From Lingula anatina (Eukaryota; Brachiopoda; Lingulata; Lingulida; Lingulidae), in the NCBI RefSeq assembly GCF_001039355.2, contig NW_019775635.1:422601-486600 (forward strand): a stretch of DNA of 64,000 nt. Reading direction: 5' to 3'. Both the position numbers and the translations under genes were made by a program. Of the stretch, positions 37,742 to 48,689 are shown piece by piece. Position 1 is the first letter of the stretch; every line of letters begins with the position of its first letter. The notes beneath the pieces were generated by a model. The model was given only the letters and a program-made list of their open reading frames with translations, had not been told where the DNA came from and ran no database searches.

Positions 37742-40700
37742 ACGTCACTCACTGGTATATGCACAGGTACAGGTTGCCATGGTAACGTCTCGTGCCACTG
37801 TTGTTGTCCAGATAGCGGGAACAGGCAGGCCAGGTTAGTCTGGGCACTCATTACTGTCCGGTCAGTATCAGTACTCCGGACACTGACCTGACACAATGTG
37901 GTCAATATCAGATATATTATTAACATCACAGCTAACTCATAGTCTATCAGAATCATAATCATAATATAACGACGTGAGCTTCAGATAATGTTATGTCAAA
38001 GTGGTAAATTTCAGAAATTTTAAAAGTACAGTTAGTTGCGAACTCAAAACGTTCAACAGAACAAATGAAATATGTAAACAGTACATGTATACAAAATAAA
38101 GAAATAAAGAAATACACAGTTCCTGGAAATACATCTACAACCGTCACCAAAATGAAGAAAAAACAGCTAGATTTTAACATAATTTTAGTGTTCAATGACA
38201 TGTATGTGTATTAATTAAGTAAAAAAAAAAAGTTTTGTTTGTGAGAGGCTAGGTTCAGAATGAGAGCAAAAGCAACAACAACTAATAACAATAATACATC
38301 AAAACCTAATGATTTTTACTATCTTGCTGACAACAGTATCTTCCCAAGCATGCGTGATAAATGTAACCAACGTTAAAGAAGACAACACTGGCTCGGTATA
38401 ACTCACCTCTGTCCTTATGTAAGACTTGTCAAGGAACCCATCGTATCTGCGTCTGATGAACTGTCCTAGCTCACACTGTTGTCGCATGCCGAGCTGAAAC
38501 AAAAACATATGCTGTGACTAAGGCTCTATTCCCATAGATTTTAGATCGATCTATCCCGGCGGGGAGTCTCACTAGATTACTTTCAGATAATCCGACTTAA
38601 ATGTCCTTCCCGCCTACTACAAGCTTTAAGGGGGTAATTAACTTTCGTGTCCGCCCGGCTGACAGCTATTTAGCGTGAACCCCCAGGGAGTTAGGTCGAT
38701 CTAAAGTAGGTCGATCTAATCTATGGAAATGGGGTGTAAGACTGGGTAAGACTGGATCGACCTAACTCCCTGGGGGTTCACGCTAAATTGATGTCAGCTT
38801 CCGGGAGCCGGGCGCGCACTAAAGTTAATTACCCCCTTTTACCTTTGAGTAAGCGGGACAGACACTTAAGCCTAGTGAGACTCCCCAGGGGGATAGATCG
38901 ATCTAAATATCAGTGGGAATGGTCTCTAAAACATCGTGACAATTGCAGTTTGTGTTGTATGGCACACCAATGAAATACAGCGCCTTGCAACAAATAATGG
39001 CATATTAATGTAGAGAAAAGTACTCGCACATAATTATGAGGAATATAGAGTAGTGTTTGAGTAGCACCCGCATCAATGCCTCAAATCCAGATGAGGTTAT
39101 ATTATGACGTAAATGGTAACATTAACTTCTAACTATATTTGGGTAGAATTAAAATTATATTATCGATAATTCCCAAAACAATGTTTTTACAGGTATTTAA
39201 AAAAGACACATGCTAATCAATGGTATGTCATTTATTTTTAAATGATTTATTTATTTCTTTATTTTGTGTGTGTGTGTGCCATTTCTCCGACATGATCTTG
39301 AGGTCATGTTTACGAAGGGAAAATTCGGTCTGTCGGTTGAAATATGATGGTACGGAGCCTATTCAGTCTCAGTGCAGTTGCCGCTCGTCTTCCGCGCGGC
39401 GCCCTTGAAGATCGATCCGTTGTCGGTGCAGCCCACTACGTTTTTTATCAACCATGTGGCCAGAGTAAGGAAACACACAATTTAAAGTTCGTGCAAGTGC
39501 ATTACACTAAATTTAAACATCTTTACTTTTTTGGGCCACCTAAAACCACTAAAGGTGAAAGGAAAAGGGACCAGCATCACAATCATTTCAAGTCAACCGA
39601 ACGATGCCCGTGCGGGAACAATGCGATGCCATCTACGATACAGCTACGGTTGAGGGCTAATGCTTTAATAATTTTATCAAGAAATGTAAGCTTGACAAAT
39701 CGTAGAAGCTTCGAAAGTCGTGAATCCGTACGATTTCACAAGATCACCGTCTGCCTCTGCACTGACGCTGCACGAAAAGGGATTTACCGTCAAAATACGA
39801 GGACTGTGCGGACATTGCATGGCACATGTTATCTAGGTTTAGATTTTAGTAGGCTAATAAATGTAGCTTAAAAACTCTCTTCAGATTGTGAAACATGCCC
39901 CTGGAGGAAATCAGCAGCTTACCCGTGTTAACTGTCCGAGACCCTCCGGCCAGGCATCCTCTTGCCATTGGCTGCTAGGGTAGGGGATGAACGGGGTCCG
40001 GTCACCATGTCTGAAATGCTACATCATTTGGATTAATTTAATTATAAATTATTATAATCCTTAAATCACAAAAACAGTTACATATTTTACGTGCTTGTCA
40101 TATTTGACTAGATATATGTACGAATGCCCTTTATATAAATAACACTGCATGCATGCAATATACAGTATGCTGGTACATTGAGTAGAACAGTTTAACCAGC
40201 CAGCAGGCCTGCTAATGTTTACGGGTTCTTAAATTTAAGATTTTGTATTTTAATTCGTACTTTTGTGTTTGTAAGCAAATGCCCAGTACATAAAAAATTG
40301 AATCATAGACTGTATAGTACGNNNNNNNNNNNNNNNNNNNNNNNNNNNNNNNNNNNNNNNNNNNNNNNNNNNNNNNNNNNNNNNNNNNNNNNNNNNNNNN
40401 NNNNNNNNNNNNNNNNNNNNNNNNNNNNNNNNNNNNNNNNNNNNNNNNNNNNNNNNNNNNNNNNNNNNNNNNNNNNNNNNNNNNNNNNNNNNNNNNNNNN
40501 NNNNNNNNNNNNNNNNNNNNNNNNNNNNNNNNNNNNNNNNNNNNNNNNNNNNNNNNNNNNNNNNNNNNNNNNNNNNNNNNNNNNNNNNNNNNNNNNNNNN
40601 NNNNNNNNNNNNNNNNNNNNNNNNNNNNNNNNNNNNNNNNNNNNNNNNNNNNNNNNNNNNNNNNNNNNNNNNNNNNNNNNNNNNNNNNNNNNNNNNNNNN

Positions 40701-41895
40701 NNNNNNNNNNNNNNNNNNNNNNNNNNNNNNNNNNNNNNNNNNNNNNNNNNNNNNNNNNNNNNNNNNNNNNNNNNNNNNNNNNNNNNNNNNNNNNNNNNNN
40801 NNNNNNNNNNNNNNNNNNNNNNNNNNNNNNNNNNNNNNNNNNNNNNNNNNNNNNNNNNNNNNNNNNNNNNNNNNNNNNNNNNNNNNNNNNNNNNNNNNNN
40901 NNNNNNNNNNNNNNNNNNNNNNNNNNNNNNNNNNNNNNNNNNNNNNNNNNNNNNNNNNNNNNNNNNNNNNNNNNNNNNNNNNNNNNNNNNNNNNNNNNNN
41001 NNNNNNNNNNNNNNNNNNNNNNNNNNNNNNNNNNNNNNNNNNNNNNNNNNNNNNNNNNNNNNNNNNNNNNNNNNNNNNNNNNNNNNNNNNNNNNNNNNNN
41101 NNNNNNNNNNNNNNNNNNNNNNNNNNNNNNNNNNNNNNNNNNNNNNNNNNNNNNNNNNNNNNNNNNNNNNNNNNNNNNNNNCCCCGCAGGGACGACGTGT
41201 GGGGAGGCGGAGAGACTATTCAAAGATTAGGCGGTTTTTCTTTCATGTACGTCCGCCATTTTTAGGTCACCGGCTTTGTAAAGCCTGGCTTAATTCGTTG
41301 AGAATGCGCTCTTTGTGAAACATGCCCCTGGAGGAAATCAGCAGCTTACCCGTGTTAACTGTCCGAGACCCTCCGGCCAGGCATCCTCTTGCCATTGGCT
41401 GCTAGGGTAGGGGATGAACGGGGTCCGGTCACCATGTCTGAAATGCTACATCATTTGGATTAATTTAATTATAAATTATTATAATCCTTAAATCACAAAA
41501 ACAGTTACATATTTTACGTGCTTGTCATATTTGACTAGATATATGTACGAATGCCCTATATATAAATAACACTGCATGCATGCAATATACAGTATGCTGG
41601 TACATTGAGTAGAACAGTTTAACCAGCCAGCAGGCCTGCTAATGTTTCCGGGTTCTTAAATTTAAGATTTTGTATTTTAATTCGTACTTTTGTGTTTGTA
41701 AGCAAATGCCCAGTACATAAAAAATTGAATCATAGACTGTATAGTACGGAGTAGACCTCCCACCCCTCCCCAGTAGGAGATCCATGTACTTACCAGGTTC
41801 ACCTGCACCAGTGTCTGTGGTGCCTCTTCACATGTTCTACTCATACAGCTCATCAACAGAACAGCCGTGAATACTAGATCTTCCGTCCTCCCCAT
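33447..41895 (-). CDS. ACP2-like: Lysosomal/prostatic-type histidine acid phosphatase, type I membrane protein
   Basis: Hydrolyses phosphomonoesters at acid pH, probably in the lysosome or at the cell surface. Eleven coding exons join in phase: 41895-41794, 41445-41350, 38493-38407, 37887-37753, 37315-37205, 36813-36724, 35914-35767, 35279-35182, 34876-34675, 34006-33902 and 33607-33447 (stop TGA), giving 444 residues. Exon 1 encodes a hydrophobic leader. The catalytic loop RHGDRTP is near residues 37-43, supplying the nucleophilic His. Substrate-pocket residues are in RSTDTDRT near 99-106. The proton-donor pair is HD at 290-291 in YSGHDST. Cysteines in EGCPRYE, FCE, YAACVIVEL and GCKFKC fit family disulfides. 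Residues 397-418 form a membrane span, followed by a 26-residue tail with a PLL dileucine and an acidic end (EDEDEEEL), possible lysosomal sorting signals. Length fits the ACP2/ACPP family. Exon 2 also appears at 40018-39923, left of the N gap, as an assembly duplicate. Confidence 0.92.
36002..36140. mobile_element. 139-bp MITE with ~32-bp perfect inverted repeats and CTG duplication
   Basis: It lies in the acid phosphatase intron between exons 6 and 7. The left arm GGCTCCGTAACTCGAAAGCA... is the exact reverse complement of the right arm ending CGAGTTACGGAGCC. CTG flanks both sides (35999-36001 and 36141-36143). Perfect arms suggest recent insertion. The CTG duplication matches the Harbinger-type element at 29637. 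Confidence 0.8.
37529..37648. mobile_element. MITE related to the CAGGGGCGGAT family
   Basis: It lies in the acid phosphatase intron between exons 4 and 5. The right end TGGATCCACCCCTG inverts to the CAGGGGTGGATCCA consensus, and the left end is diverged (AGGCGGACGGAGG). The interior 'aggatggatcaac' and 'ggaagactgtc' words match the copies at 14190 and 42269. Confidence 0.55.
37649..37738. repeat. Compound (GT)n(GA)n microsatellite beside the exon-4 donor
   Basis: GT repeats (about 37654-37709) pass into GA repeats (about 37710-37738). In the minus-strand pre-mRNA this reads CU repeats then CA repeats, beginning about 14 nt after the 5' splice site of acid phosphatase exon 4. Confidence 0.95.
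38522..38926. mobile_element. ~400-bp foldback MITE
   Basis: It lies in the acid phosphatase intron between exons 2 and 3. The left arm (ATTCCCATAGATTTTAGATC, then GGGGAGTCTCACTAG, GGGGGTAATTAACTTT, and GTGAACCCCCAGGGAGTTAG) reappears reverse-complemented in order up to 38926. The arms total nearly the whole element, with a short spacer near 38715-38755. No ORF. Superfamily not assigned. Confidence 0.8.
39882..40321. repeat. Assembly duplicate of acid phosphatase exon 2 and flanks (left of the gap)
   Basis: About 440 bp are nearly identical to 41311-41749, with two visible substitutions (cctttata/cctatata and tttacggg/tttccggg). The left copy ends exactly at the N run, while the right copy continues into exon 1. 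This is what unmerged contig ends or two haplotypes produce. Confidence 0.85.
40322..41181. other. Assembly gap (run of N)
   Basis: About 860 undetermined bases. Apparent long open frames through it are artefacts. Confidence 1.
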
Positions 41896-41974
41896 GCTTA
41901 AATAAAGAAAGTATTCATATGATATGGCTCAAACATAGTCATCAACAATTAAGCATTCTAGTATAAAAGCATGA

Positions 41975-42010
<36 letters not shown>

Positions 42011-42502
42011 AAGCGCGACTTCGTACATGTAGGTACCTGCGACATTGGTATTAGGATGAAAACAAAATATGGAGATTCAACCTTGTCCTCTAATGAGGCA
42101 GGAGAAAATCTAGGTCTCAGGTTTATAAGGGCAATGCCAATTAAATTTGCCTGAGTTTACGGCATTGGATGCTAACGGTAGGCCTACACTTACTGCAGGT
42201 AAGGCCTCCTAGCACTTATTTTTTTCAACTCTCGCCGCTATGAATATCCACATCCCGGGGTAACTGTGCAGGGGCGGATTTAATTAGGCCGTCTTGTAGG
42301 TCTTCCGGAAGACCGTCAGATTTTCAAGTTTAAATTGATGGCTATATATTTTTTCTGGAAAATGTAGGATGGAACCAAAAATGGAGGATGGATCAATAAA
42401 TATAATACGGAAGCCTGTAAGAAAATAACGTGTCGTCTGCCCCATTCTGAACCATATGTCATTCGCAAATAAAGTTATTTGGCATCGGTTTACGTAACAC
42501 TA
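41896..42502. other. Upstream region of the acid phosphatase gene
   Basis: No exon is recognised. It contains a (GT)n tract (about 41978-42009) and a diverged CAGGGGCGGAT-type MITE (42269-42440). Promoter elements cannot be defended from sequence alone. Confidence 0.4.
42269..42440. mobile_element. MITE related to the CAGGGGCGGAT family
   Basis: The left end CAGGGGCGGATTTAATTAGG is followed by inverted GGTCTTCC/GGAAGACC words and the shared 'ggatggatcaata' segment. The right end (GTCTGCCCC) is the diverged inverse. Confidence 0.55.
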
Positions 42503-45257
42503 TATGGGCATTTTTACAATCCTGGGCTCCTTTTTTTCCCACCAAGGGTCAAAAATAGAAGTCATTATTGTGTTGAAATTTGTACTTTTCTTGAAAGTAT
42601 AGACTTGAAGGGTATAAGAAATGGCAATCCTGAGATAAAACCTTGTGTATGTATAAAGATATGATTATTTGAATTTTGAAAATCATTTTTTTGATTTTCA
42701 TAAGCTAAACCTTTAAGTGTGTGACTTTTATGGTAATTTAAGGCATTGATCTCCAAAAAACAACTTAGTTTTACCCAGAGAGTATTGCTCTTTTATGTAT
42801 TTGCAAAAAAAATGGATGAAAATATCCAAAATTTGACGAATCAATGATATTTTGTAATTTTTCTGTTTCAGTATTAAATGTGACTCCATGAAGTTTTTGA
42901 TTCTGAGATATTCTGAGGACTTCTGTACTTCACTTTACCTTGCATTAGTTCTTTATGTAATGCTTCATGATTGTGTAAAATATTATTTTGCACGGACATG
43001 TGTGCTAATTGCAGTGTCATGTTAAAATAAATGTCCTTTCCGAAACAGGGATGTTTCGGAAAGGACATTTTTTTAACATTTATGATATTGGTTTAATATA
43101 TTGTAGCATTTGAGTTTATAAGTTTTAGGTTAAGTCTATGAATAACTGGACAAAATAGGTGGAAGCTGAACTACAATTGAAGTCTTTTTATTACATTTTG
43201 TGCTTGTTTTGTCTATTCTGTACTAGTAATTCATTACTGGAATTTTATTTTATTAAATATTGATTGTGAGATATATTCCAGGTATTCTCTACGCCATTTT
43301 ACCTAATTCCAGTTTCTTTTGTTACAGTTCATAGCTGTATAAAATATTATTTGACAATGTCAAATTTACCAACAGTAAAGACATGTTTAAATATATGTCC
43401 TTTTAGACATGTCCTTGTTTCGGAATGGACATTTGTTTAACATTTATGAAATTGCCTTAAGATCTCATAGTATGTTGGTTTACAAGGTACAGGTGAAGCA
43501 ATCATTGGACAAAATATGAGTAAACTAGATTAAAATTGAACTGTTTTTATTACATTAATTGGTCATTTTGGATAGTTTTTGATTCTTTTTTGAAATGTTA
43601 CTCCATTAGTATTTGATCATGACATAAAATAGAGTCTTCTACACTCTATTATACCCTAATCTACTTCCTTTTGTTACAGCTCATAGCTGTATAAAATATT
43701 ATTTGACAAGGTCAAGTTAAATTTAGTAATTACATTTTTAAATATGTCCTTTTAGGCATGTCCTGTGTTTCGGAATGGACATTTATTTAACATTTATAAA
43801 TGATATATATATATACGTATGTATCATGATATATGTACATATTATAAATAATCAGTTAATTATAACCTGTCTGTCTGCAAGCGCCTCTGTAAACTGTGTC
43901 AGTGAACTGACTCTCGCAACTTTAACATGTGTAGCCTCATAACTATTTTCGAATACTTTTATGTGCATCATAAGTAAACAATATTTAAAGTAAGGTAAGC
44001 TATATTATTCAAAATTACATTCTACATAAATTTGATGTGCTTCCCAACATGCTCTTCCCCATGAATAATAAATAGATGAGCAGACCAAAGAGTAAACAAG
44101 TGTTTTAGACAATGTGTTAAAAAATGTCCATTCCGATACAATTTCAAAGCATCCAAATTGCCTATATTTCTATTTATACTGATATAATCTCTTCAATTTA
44201 TTGTTAATTAAACTTTGAAATACATGAACTTTGGGGAAATATGCAATGGAAGTTCTAGTAGATCCAAATAAAAGATGCTGACTCACAAAAATGAATTTTT
44301 TTGTTGAGGATATATATAGAAATTTAAAAAGATGCCGTTGAAGAAATGTTTTTCTATTACTAGTATTTTTATGTCATATGCATGATGCTCTAACAGTAAT
44401 TTGCTCATGTCAAGTGAAACATACAGCATTAAAGACAGAATTCTCTCTATTTATAACATTGGCAATGTAAAGGTACTTTGTTTCGGAATGGACAATTTTT
44501 AACACGCATCTCAAAAAAGGCCATAGTTAAATGGGTTTCTGTGCACTGGGGTTTTCTTATATAAAAATAAATATCACATGTCCTGGGCTTTAGAGAAATA
44601 TATATTGTTACAGGCTAGGTGTCAACATGTTCTTTTTATGTAAGAGAAACCCAATGTTTCGGAATGGACAAATTTAACGGAAAAACACGGTAGGGTTATT
44701 TTGCACTCCATGTCAAGCTCCAGAATCATCGCGCAGATTTCATTATTTGATACAAACAATACCAATACATCCAAATAATGATTAGGATGGTTAATTATAC
44801 TGTATGTTTTATGATATATTTTCTGAAAGTCATTTATTTTTGTTTCGGAATGGACATTTCGTTTAACGGAAATACCAGCATGCCATTAAAAGACTTTTTT
44901 TTCTAGGATACACCTCTCTCTTGTTAATATTTATACTTTTTTGCTTCCACCATACTACTGAGTGTTTTATAATCCAAAAAAATGCAATGTCAAACACTGT
45001 TTTAATTTATTTCAGATTGCTTTTTATTTCATATGACTAAAACGGGAAAAATTTTTGGTCATTTTTCGGGCTTTGCTTTAGCATAACTTTGGACTCGGTG
45101 GTGATATTTGGTTTCTATTTTCAGTGTTTATCTTCACTTACACCATTCTCTAACATAGTGATAAAAAAATTCTTTGATCATATGTATGTAATTTGTTAAT
45201 TAGCAATATGTGGGAAAATCTGAAAAGTGCCCAGGACTGTAAAAATGCCCATATAGG
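42503..45257. mobile_element. 2.75-kb non-coding terminal-inverted-repeat element with internal TTTCGGAATGGACA repeats
   Basis: The left end TATATGGGCATTTTTACAAT (then CCTGGGC) is inverted at 45229-45257 (GCCCAGGACTGTAAAAATGC, then CCATATA) with one mismatch. Inside are at least six forward copies of TTTCGGAATGGACA or a one-base variant, near 43055, 43428, 43770, 44480, 44660 and 44842. Inverted or half copies lie near 43037, 43400, 43740 and 44133. Most are followed by a T-rich stretch and TTAAC. The blocks around 43050-43800 are degenerate ~360-bp tandem units. I saw no ORF with homology. A target duplication is not obvious. Confidence 0.7.
43022..43078. other. Near-perfect hairpin within the element
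   Basis: AATGTCCTTTCCGAAACA (from about 43031) is followed after GGGA by its exact reverse complement TGTTTCGGAAAGGACATT, and outer GTTAAA/TTTAAC bases extend the stem. It is two motif copies head to head. Confidence 0.85.
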
Positions 45258-45530
45258 CCTCTACAGTGTGATATATTTTACTCTTTTTTATTCCTGCTTA
45301 ATATGCAGTATTGCTAGCACTTACGCGGGTCATTGGAAAGCACCACAGGTAGGCCTACCTGTGTAGTCGCGAGCAGGCCACGACCATTTCTAACAGTGTC
45401 TGGGCGTTACTGCCTTACCTGCGTAGCAAGTAAAGCCGCAAACCGAGGCAGCAGTCAAATGTCCAGTAAATGTATGTAGTCGGAATAGTTTTTATAACTG
45501 TCGACCTAGTGTCTAGAGAGAATCACAGCG

Positions 45531-45534
<4 letters not shown>

Positions 45535-45571
<37 letters not shown>
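45535..45571. repeat. (GA)n microsatellite
   Basis: About 18 GA units, read directly, in otherwise non-coding sequence left of the methyltransferase block. Confidence 0.93.
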
Positions 45572-45573
<2 letters not shown>

Positions 45574-45644
45574 TACCCCATTCTCCCCCCATGCTTACCC
45601 ATGCCTAAACGTCTGATATCTTGCAACATAAAGCGAAACCAAAC

Positions 45645-45645
45645 N
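45645..45645. other. Single N, contig join at satellite edge
   Basis: It sits immediately before the first 46-bp satellite unit. The same arrangement occurs at 55987, so both left block edges are contig joins. Confidence 0.75.
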
Positions 45646-45900
45646 CAACTCCCACTATATTTAAGTGTCCCATTACATGTGCTCTCTTGCTCAACTCCCA
45701 CTATATATAAGTGTCCCATTACAGGTGCTCTCTTGTTAAACTCCCACTATATATAAGTGTCCCATTACATGTGCTCTCTTGCTCAACTCCCACTATATTT
45801 AAGTGCCCCATTACAAGTGCTCTCTTGTTAAACTCCCACTATATATAAGTGTCCCATTACATGTGCTCTCTTGCTCAGCTCCCACTATCTATAAGTGTCC
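45646..45900. repeat. 46-bp satellite array 3' of methyltransferase copy A
   Basis: About five head-to-tail units containing CAACTCCCACTATATTTAAG and 'tgtcccattacatgtgctctcttgct'. The period was measured as 46 bp between successive CAACTCCCA starts (45646 and 45692). Confidence 0.95.
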
Positions 45901-46053
45901 CGGTCCAAACATAAGTTGTGCTCAGCGTTGCTTTGAATACGCTTCAATTTGCAGTGGTGATGACAGGCAGCAGTAAAATAAACATAATAATTTTGCCGAA
46001 AATTGTCCACGCAGCCCATGGGGAGAAATGAATGATTTCTAGGTGCACCGCCA

Positions 46054-46887
46054 TCATAACCCGGTCTTCTTCGTCGCCACGGCAATGATGCAGCCGCTGT
46101 AGTCGGACTCGCGCTCCAGCACATTGTCTGGGCGCCTGATCCTGTGCCACGACTCCAACTCCAGTCCGGCCTCCGTCAGCGCTTCTCTGAATCTATTCTC
46201 TTGCAGCGACAGCGCAGCCCAGTTCACATCTCCAACCCGGTAAAATGATTCCTCCACACTGGCCACCTGAATGAAGTGCCCTCCCTCTTTCAGCATCGAT
46301 ACCACGTTTTTCAGAGCTTGTAGATATTCTTTTTCATTCGTGCACGCAACTTCCAAGCAAAAGCTGCTGGTTATGGCATCGAAAGGGGCCGTGGTGACGT
46401 AGTTAAGGGGGTGATTGTTTCGAACGTCACAGTGGTAAATAGCTTTTACTTTGCCTCGCATTTCATCTTGCAGCACCTCCCAGTGGGCGCCTTTCCCTCC
46501 ACTCCCAACTCCAGTCGCTGATTTTTTCCTTCTTCCACCATTTTTCAAGAACCTCGCGGTTGTGTGCGGAGAAATCAGACAGGTATATTTCCTCAAAGTA
46601 TTTCGAGATACTTATAAGGTTGAAAATCGAAGGTCCAGTGCCCACGTCAAGAAGTCTCCGTCCTTTGATCTTCTCCGCACTATAGAGGTCGTGGTAGTAG
46701 TCCAAGGCTCCGGTTATCTCTGAGGCTGCGGGTCCACCTGTCACAAAGTCGCTATAAAGGGTATTCAGGTATGCATTAGGCTGGAACAGGCCACCGTAGT
46801 CCTCTCCGGAGTATAATTTCTTCTTAGACCCGCTTTTGCCATTGTCTGTTGTCTCTTCTTCAAATGATGTCCCTTGTGTCCTGCCAT
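46054..46887 (-). pseudogene. NNMT/PNMT-family methyltransferase, copy A (frameshifted)
   Basis: Intronless. It aligns throughout to the intact copy D. Relative to D, one base is missing soon after the start (about 46870-46875). A further 26 nt are missing at about 46501, where D encodes KPFFRYVAQL-like residues. Each change shifts the frame, so the SAM-binding half (LLDVGTGPSIFNLISISKYF) and the C-terminal half (CDVRNNHPLNYVTTAPF to VATKKTGL) lie in different frames. A shorter product from an internal Met is possible but would lack half the fold. Compensating splicing is not evident. Confidence 0.8.
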
Positions 46888-47204
46888 CAGGATTGATGTC
46901 TTAAATCTACGCACATAAGATTTTGAAATGCCTTAGTTAGTATCTAAAAAGTATTGTGGGGTATAAGAAAACGAATGTTTAACAACTTGTCTTGCACGAA
47001 GAAATGATTAGCACTTATTTAACGGCTACACTGAATTTTGCAGTGATTCCTTGTGGTGTGATACGGGTATTTGTGACACTTCATACTTATGCATTGTTCG
47101 TAATTAACATTAAATAGTTGATCGTGGGGTTTTGTGTACCATTTTTATACAAAACACATTTATTTCCAACAGCAGCTGAATATGATCCCCATTACAGGAG
47201 CTCT

Positions 47205-47375
47205 TTTGCTCATCTCCCACTATATTTAAGTGCCCCTTAACAGGTGCTCTCTTGCCCAACTCCCACTATATTTAAGTGCCCCATTACAGGTGCTCTCTTG
47301 CCCAACTCCCACTATATTTAAGTGTCCCATTACAGGTGCTCTCTTGCTCAACTCCCAATATATTTAAGTGCCCCG
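47205..47375. repeat. 46-bp satellite array 3' of methyltransferase copy B
   Basis: Three to four units of the same 46-bp repeat (CTCCCACTATATTTAAGTG with GGTGCTCTCTTGC). Confidence 0.92.
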
Positions 47376-47536
47376 GTCTAAACATAAAGTTGTGCTCAGC
47401 GTTGCTTTGAATACCCTTCAACTGGCAGTGGTGATGACAGGTAGCAGTAAAAAAAAACAAAAAAACATAAGAATTTTGCCGAAAATTGTCCACACAGCCC
47501 ATGGGGAGAAATGAATGACATCTAATTGCACCGCCA

Positions 47537-48365
47537 TCATAACCCGGTCTTCTTCGTCGCCACGGCAATGATGCAGCCGCTGTAGTCGGACTCGCGCTCC
47601 AGCACATTGTCTGGGCGCCTGATCCTGTGCCACGACTCCAACTCCAGTCCGGCCTCCGTCAGCGCTTCTCTGAATCTATTCTCTTGCAGCGACAGCACAG
47701 ACCAGTTCACATCTCCAACCCGGTAAAACGATTCCTCCACACTGGCCACCTGAATGAAGTGCCCTCCCTCTTTCAGCATCGATACCACGTTTTTCAGAGC
47801 TTGTAGATAGTTTTTTTCATTCGTGCACGCAACTTCCAAGCAAAAGCTGCTGGTTATGGCATCGAAAGGGACCGTGGTGACGTAGTTAAGGGGGTGATTA
47901 TTTCGAACGTCACAGTGGTAAATAGCTTTTACTTTGCCTCGCAGTTCATCTTGCAGCACCTCCCAGTGGGCGCCTTTCCCTCCACTCCCAACTCCAGTCG
48001 CTGATTTTTTCCTTCTTCCACCATTTTTCAAGAACCTCGCGGTTGTGTGCGGAGAAATCGGACAGGTATATTTCCTCAAAGTATTTCGAGATACTTATAA
48101 GGTTGAAAATCGAAGGTCCAGTGCCCACGTCAAGAAGTCTCTGACCTTTGATCTTCCCCACACTATAGAGGGAGTGGTAGTAGTCCAAGGCCCCGGTAAT
48201 CTCTGAGGCTGTGGGTCCACCTGTCACAAAGTCGCTATAAAGGGTATTCAGGTATGCATTAGGCTCGAACAGACCGTCGTAATCCTCTCCGGAGTATAAT
48301 TTCTTCTTAGACCCGCCATTGTCTGTTGTCTCTTCTTCTATTAATGTCCCCGTGGGTCCTGCCAT
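47537..48365 (-). pseudogene. NNMT/PNMT-family methyltransferase, copy B (frameshifted)
   Basis: Intronless. The start at 48365 (MAGPTGTLIEEETT) is intact and the N-terminal half reads through motif I (LLDVGTGPSIF) and the post-I acidic YLSDFSAHNREV. It then meets the same 26-nt deletion as copies A and C (about 47984) and stops after WSWEWRERRPLGGAAR. The C-terminal half is open in another frame. The best counterpart of this copy by position and flanks is D, which lacks the deletion. Confidence 0.8.
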
Positions 48366-48689
48366 CAGGAATGATGTCTTAAATCTAAGCACACAAGTGT
48401 CTTGTAGTGTTTGGTATAACAAAAAAAGCTTTAATCTGAGACAGTTGAGCGTTGTCTCTATATCATCAAAAATTCATTTGGATGCTGGATTGTATTAACC
48501 AATCCTTTAAAGAGAAAATGCAACACACAAATGCTATATTTTTTGTTCAAATTTCAAGATCAATTTGGATAAGTCTAGTGCCCTCAACCAGGACTGCCGA
48601 TTAATTTTCTGCACTTTATTTACAGCTGAGATTTGTGTCATGAATAAGAGAAATATCTGAGAACATCTCGTGAAAAATCAACCTTTGAC

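Noticed and set aside
37545..37962. ORFs rich in Ser-Leu and His-Thr repeats
   Set aside because: Translations of the (GT)n(GA)n microsatellite; the real coding segment there is acid phosphatase exon 4 only.
39344..39871. Plus-strand 175-codon ORF left of the assembly gap
   Set aside because: It has no recognisable motif or splice partner, and lies in an acid phosphatase intron on the opposite strand. Kept only as a possibility.
40265..41230. ORFs of over 300 codons on both strands
   Set aside because: They run through the N gap and consist almost entirely of undetermined residues.
43020..45260. CRISPR-like array suggested by spaced TTTCGGAATGGACA copies
   Set aside because: Spacing is irregular (about 180-700 bp), copies occur in both orientations, and the genome is animal. 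The repeats are internal to a terminal-inverted-repeat element.
46451..46723. Plus-strand 90-codon ORFs antisense to the methyltransferases, repeated in three copies
   Set aside because: Conserved only because the minus-strand gene is conserved; no independent features.
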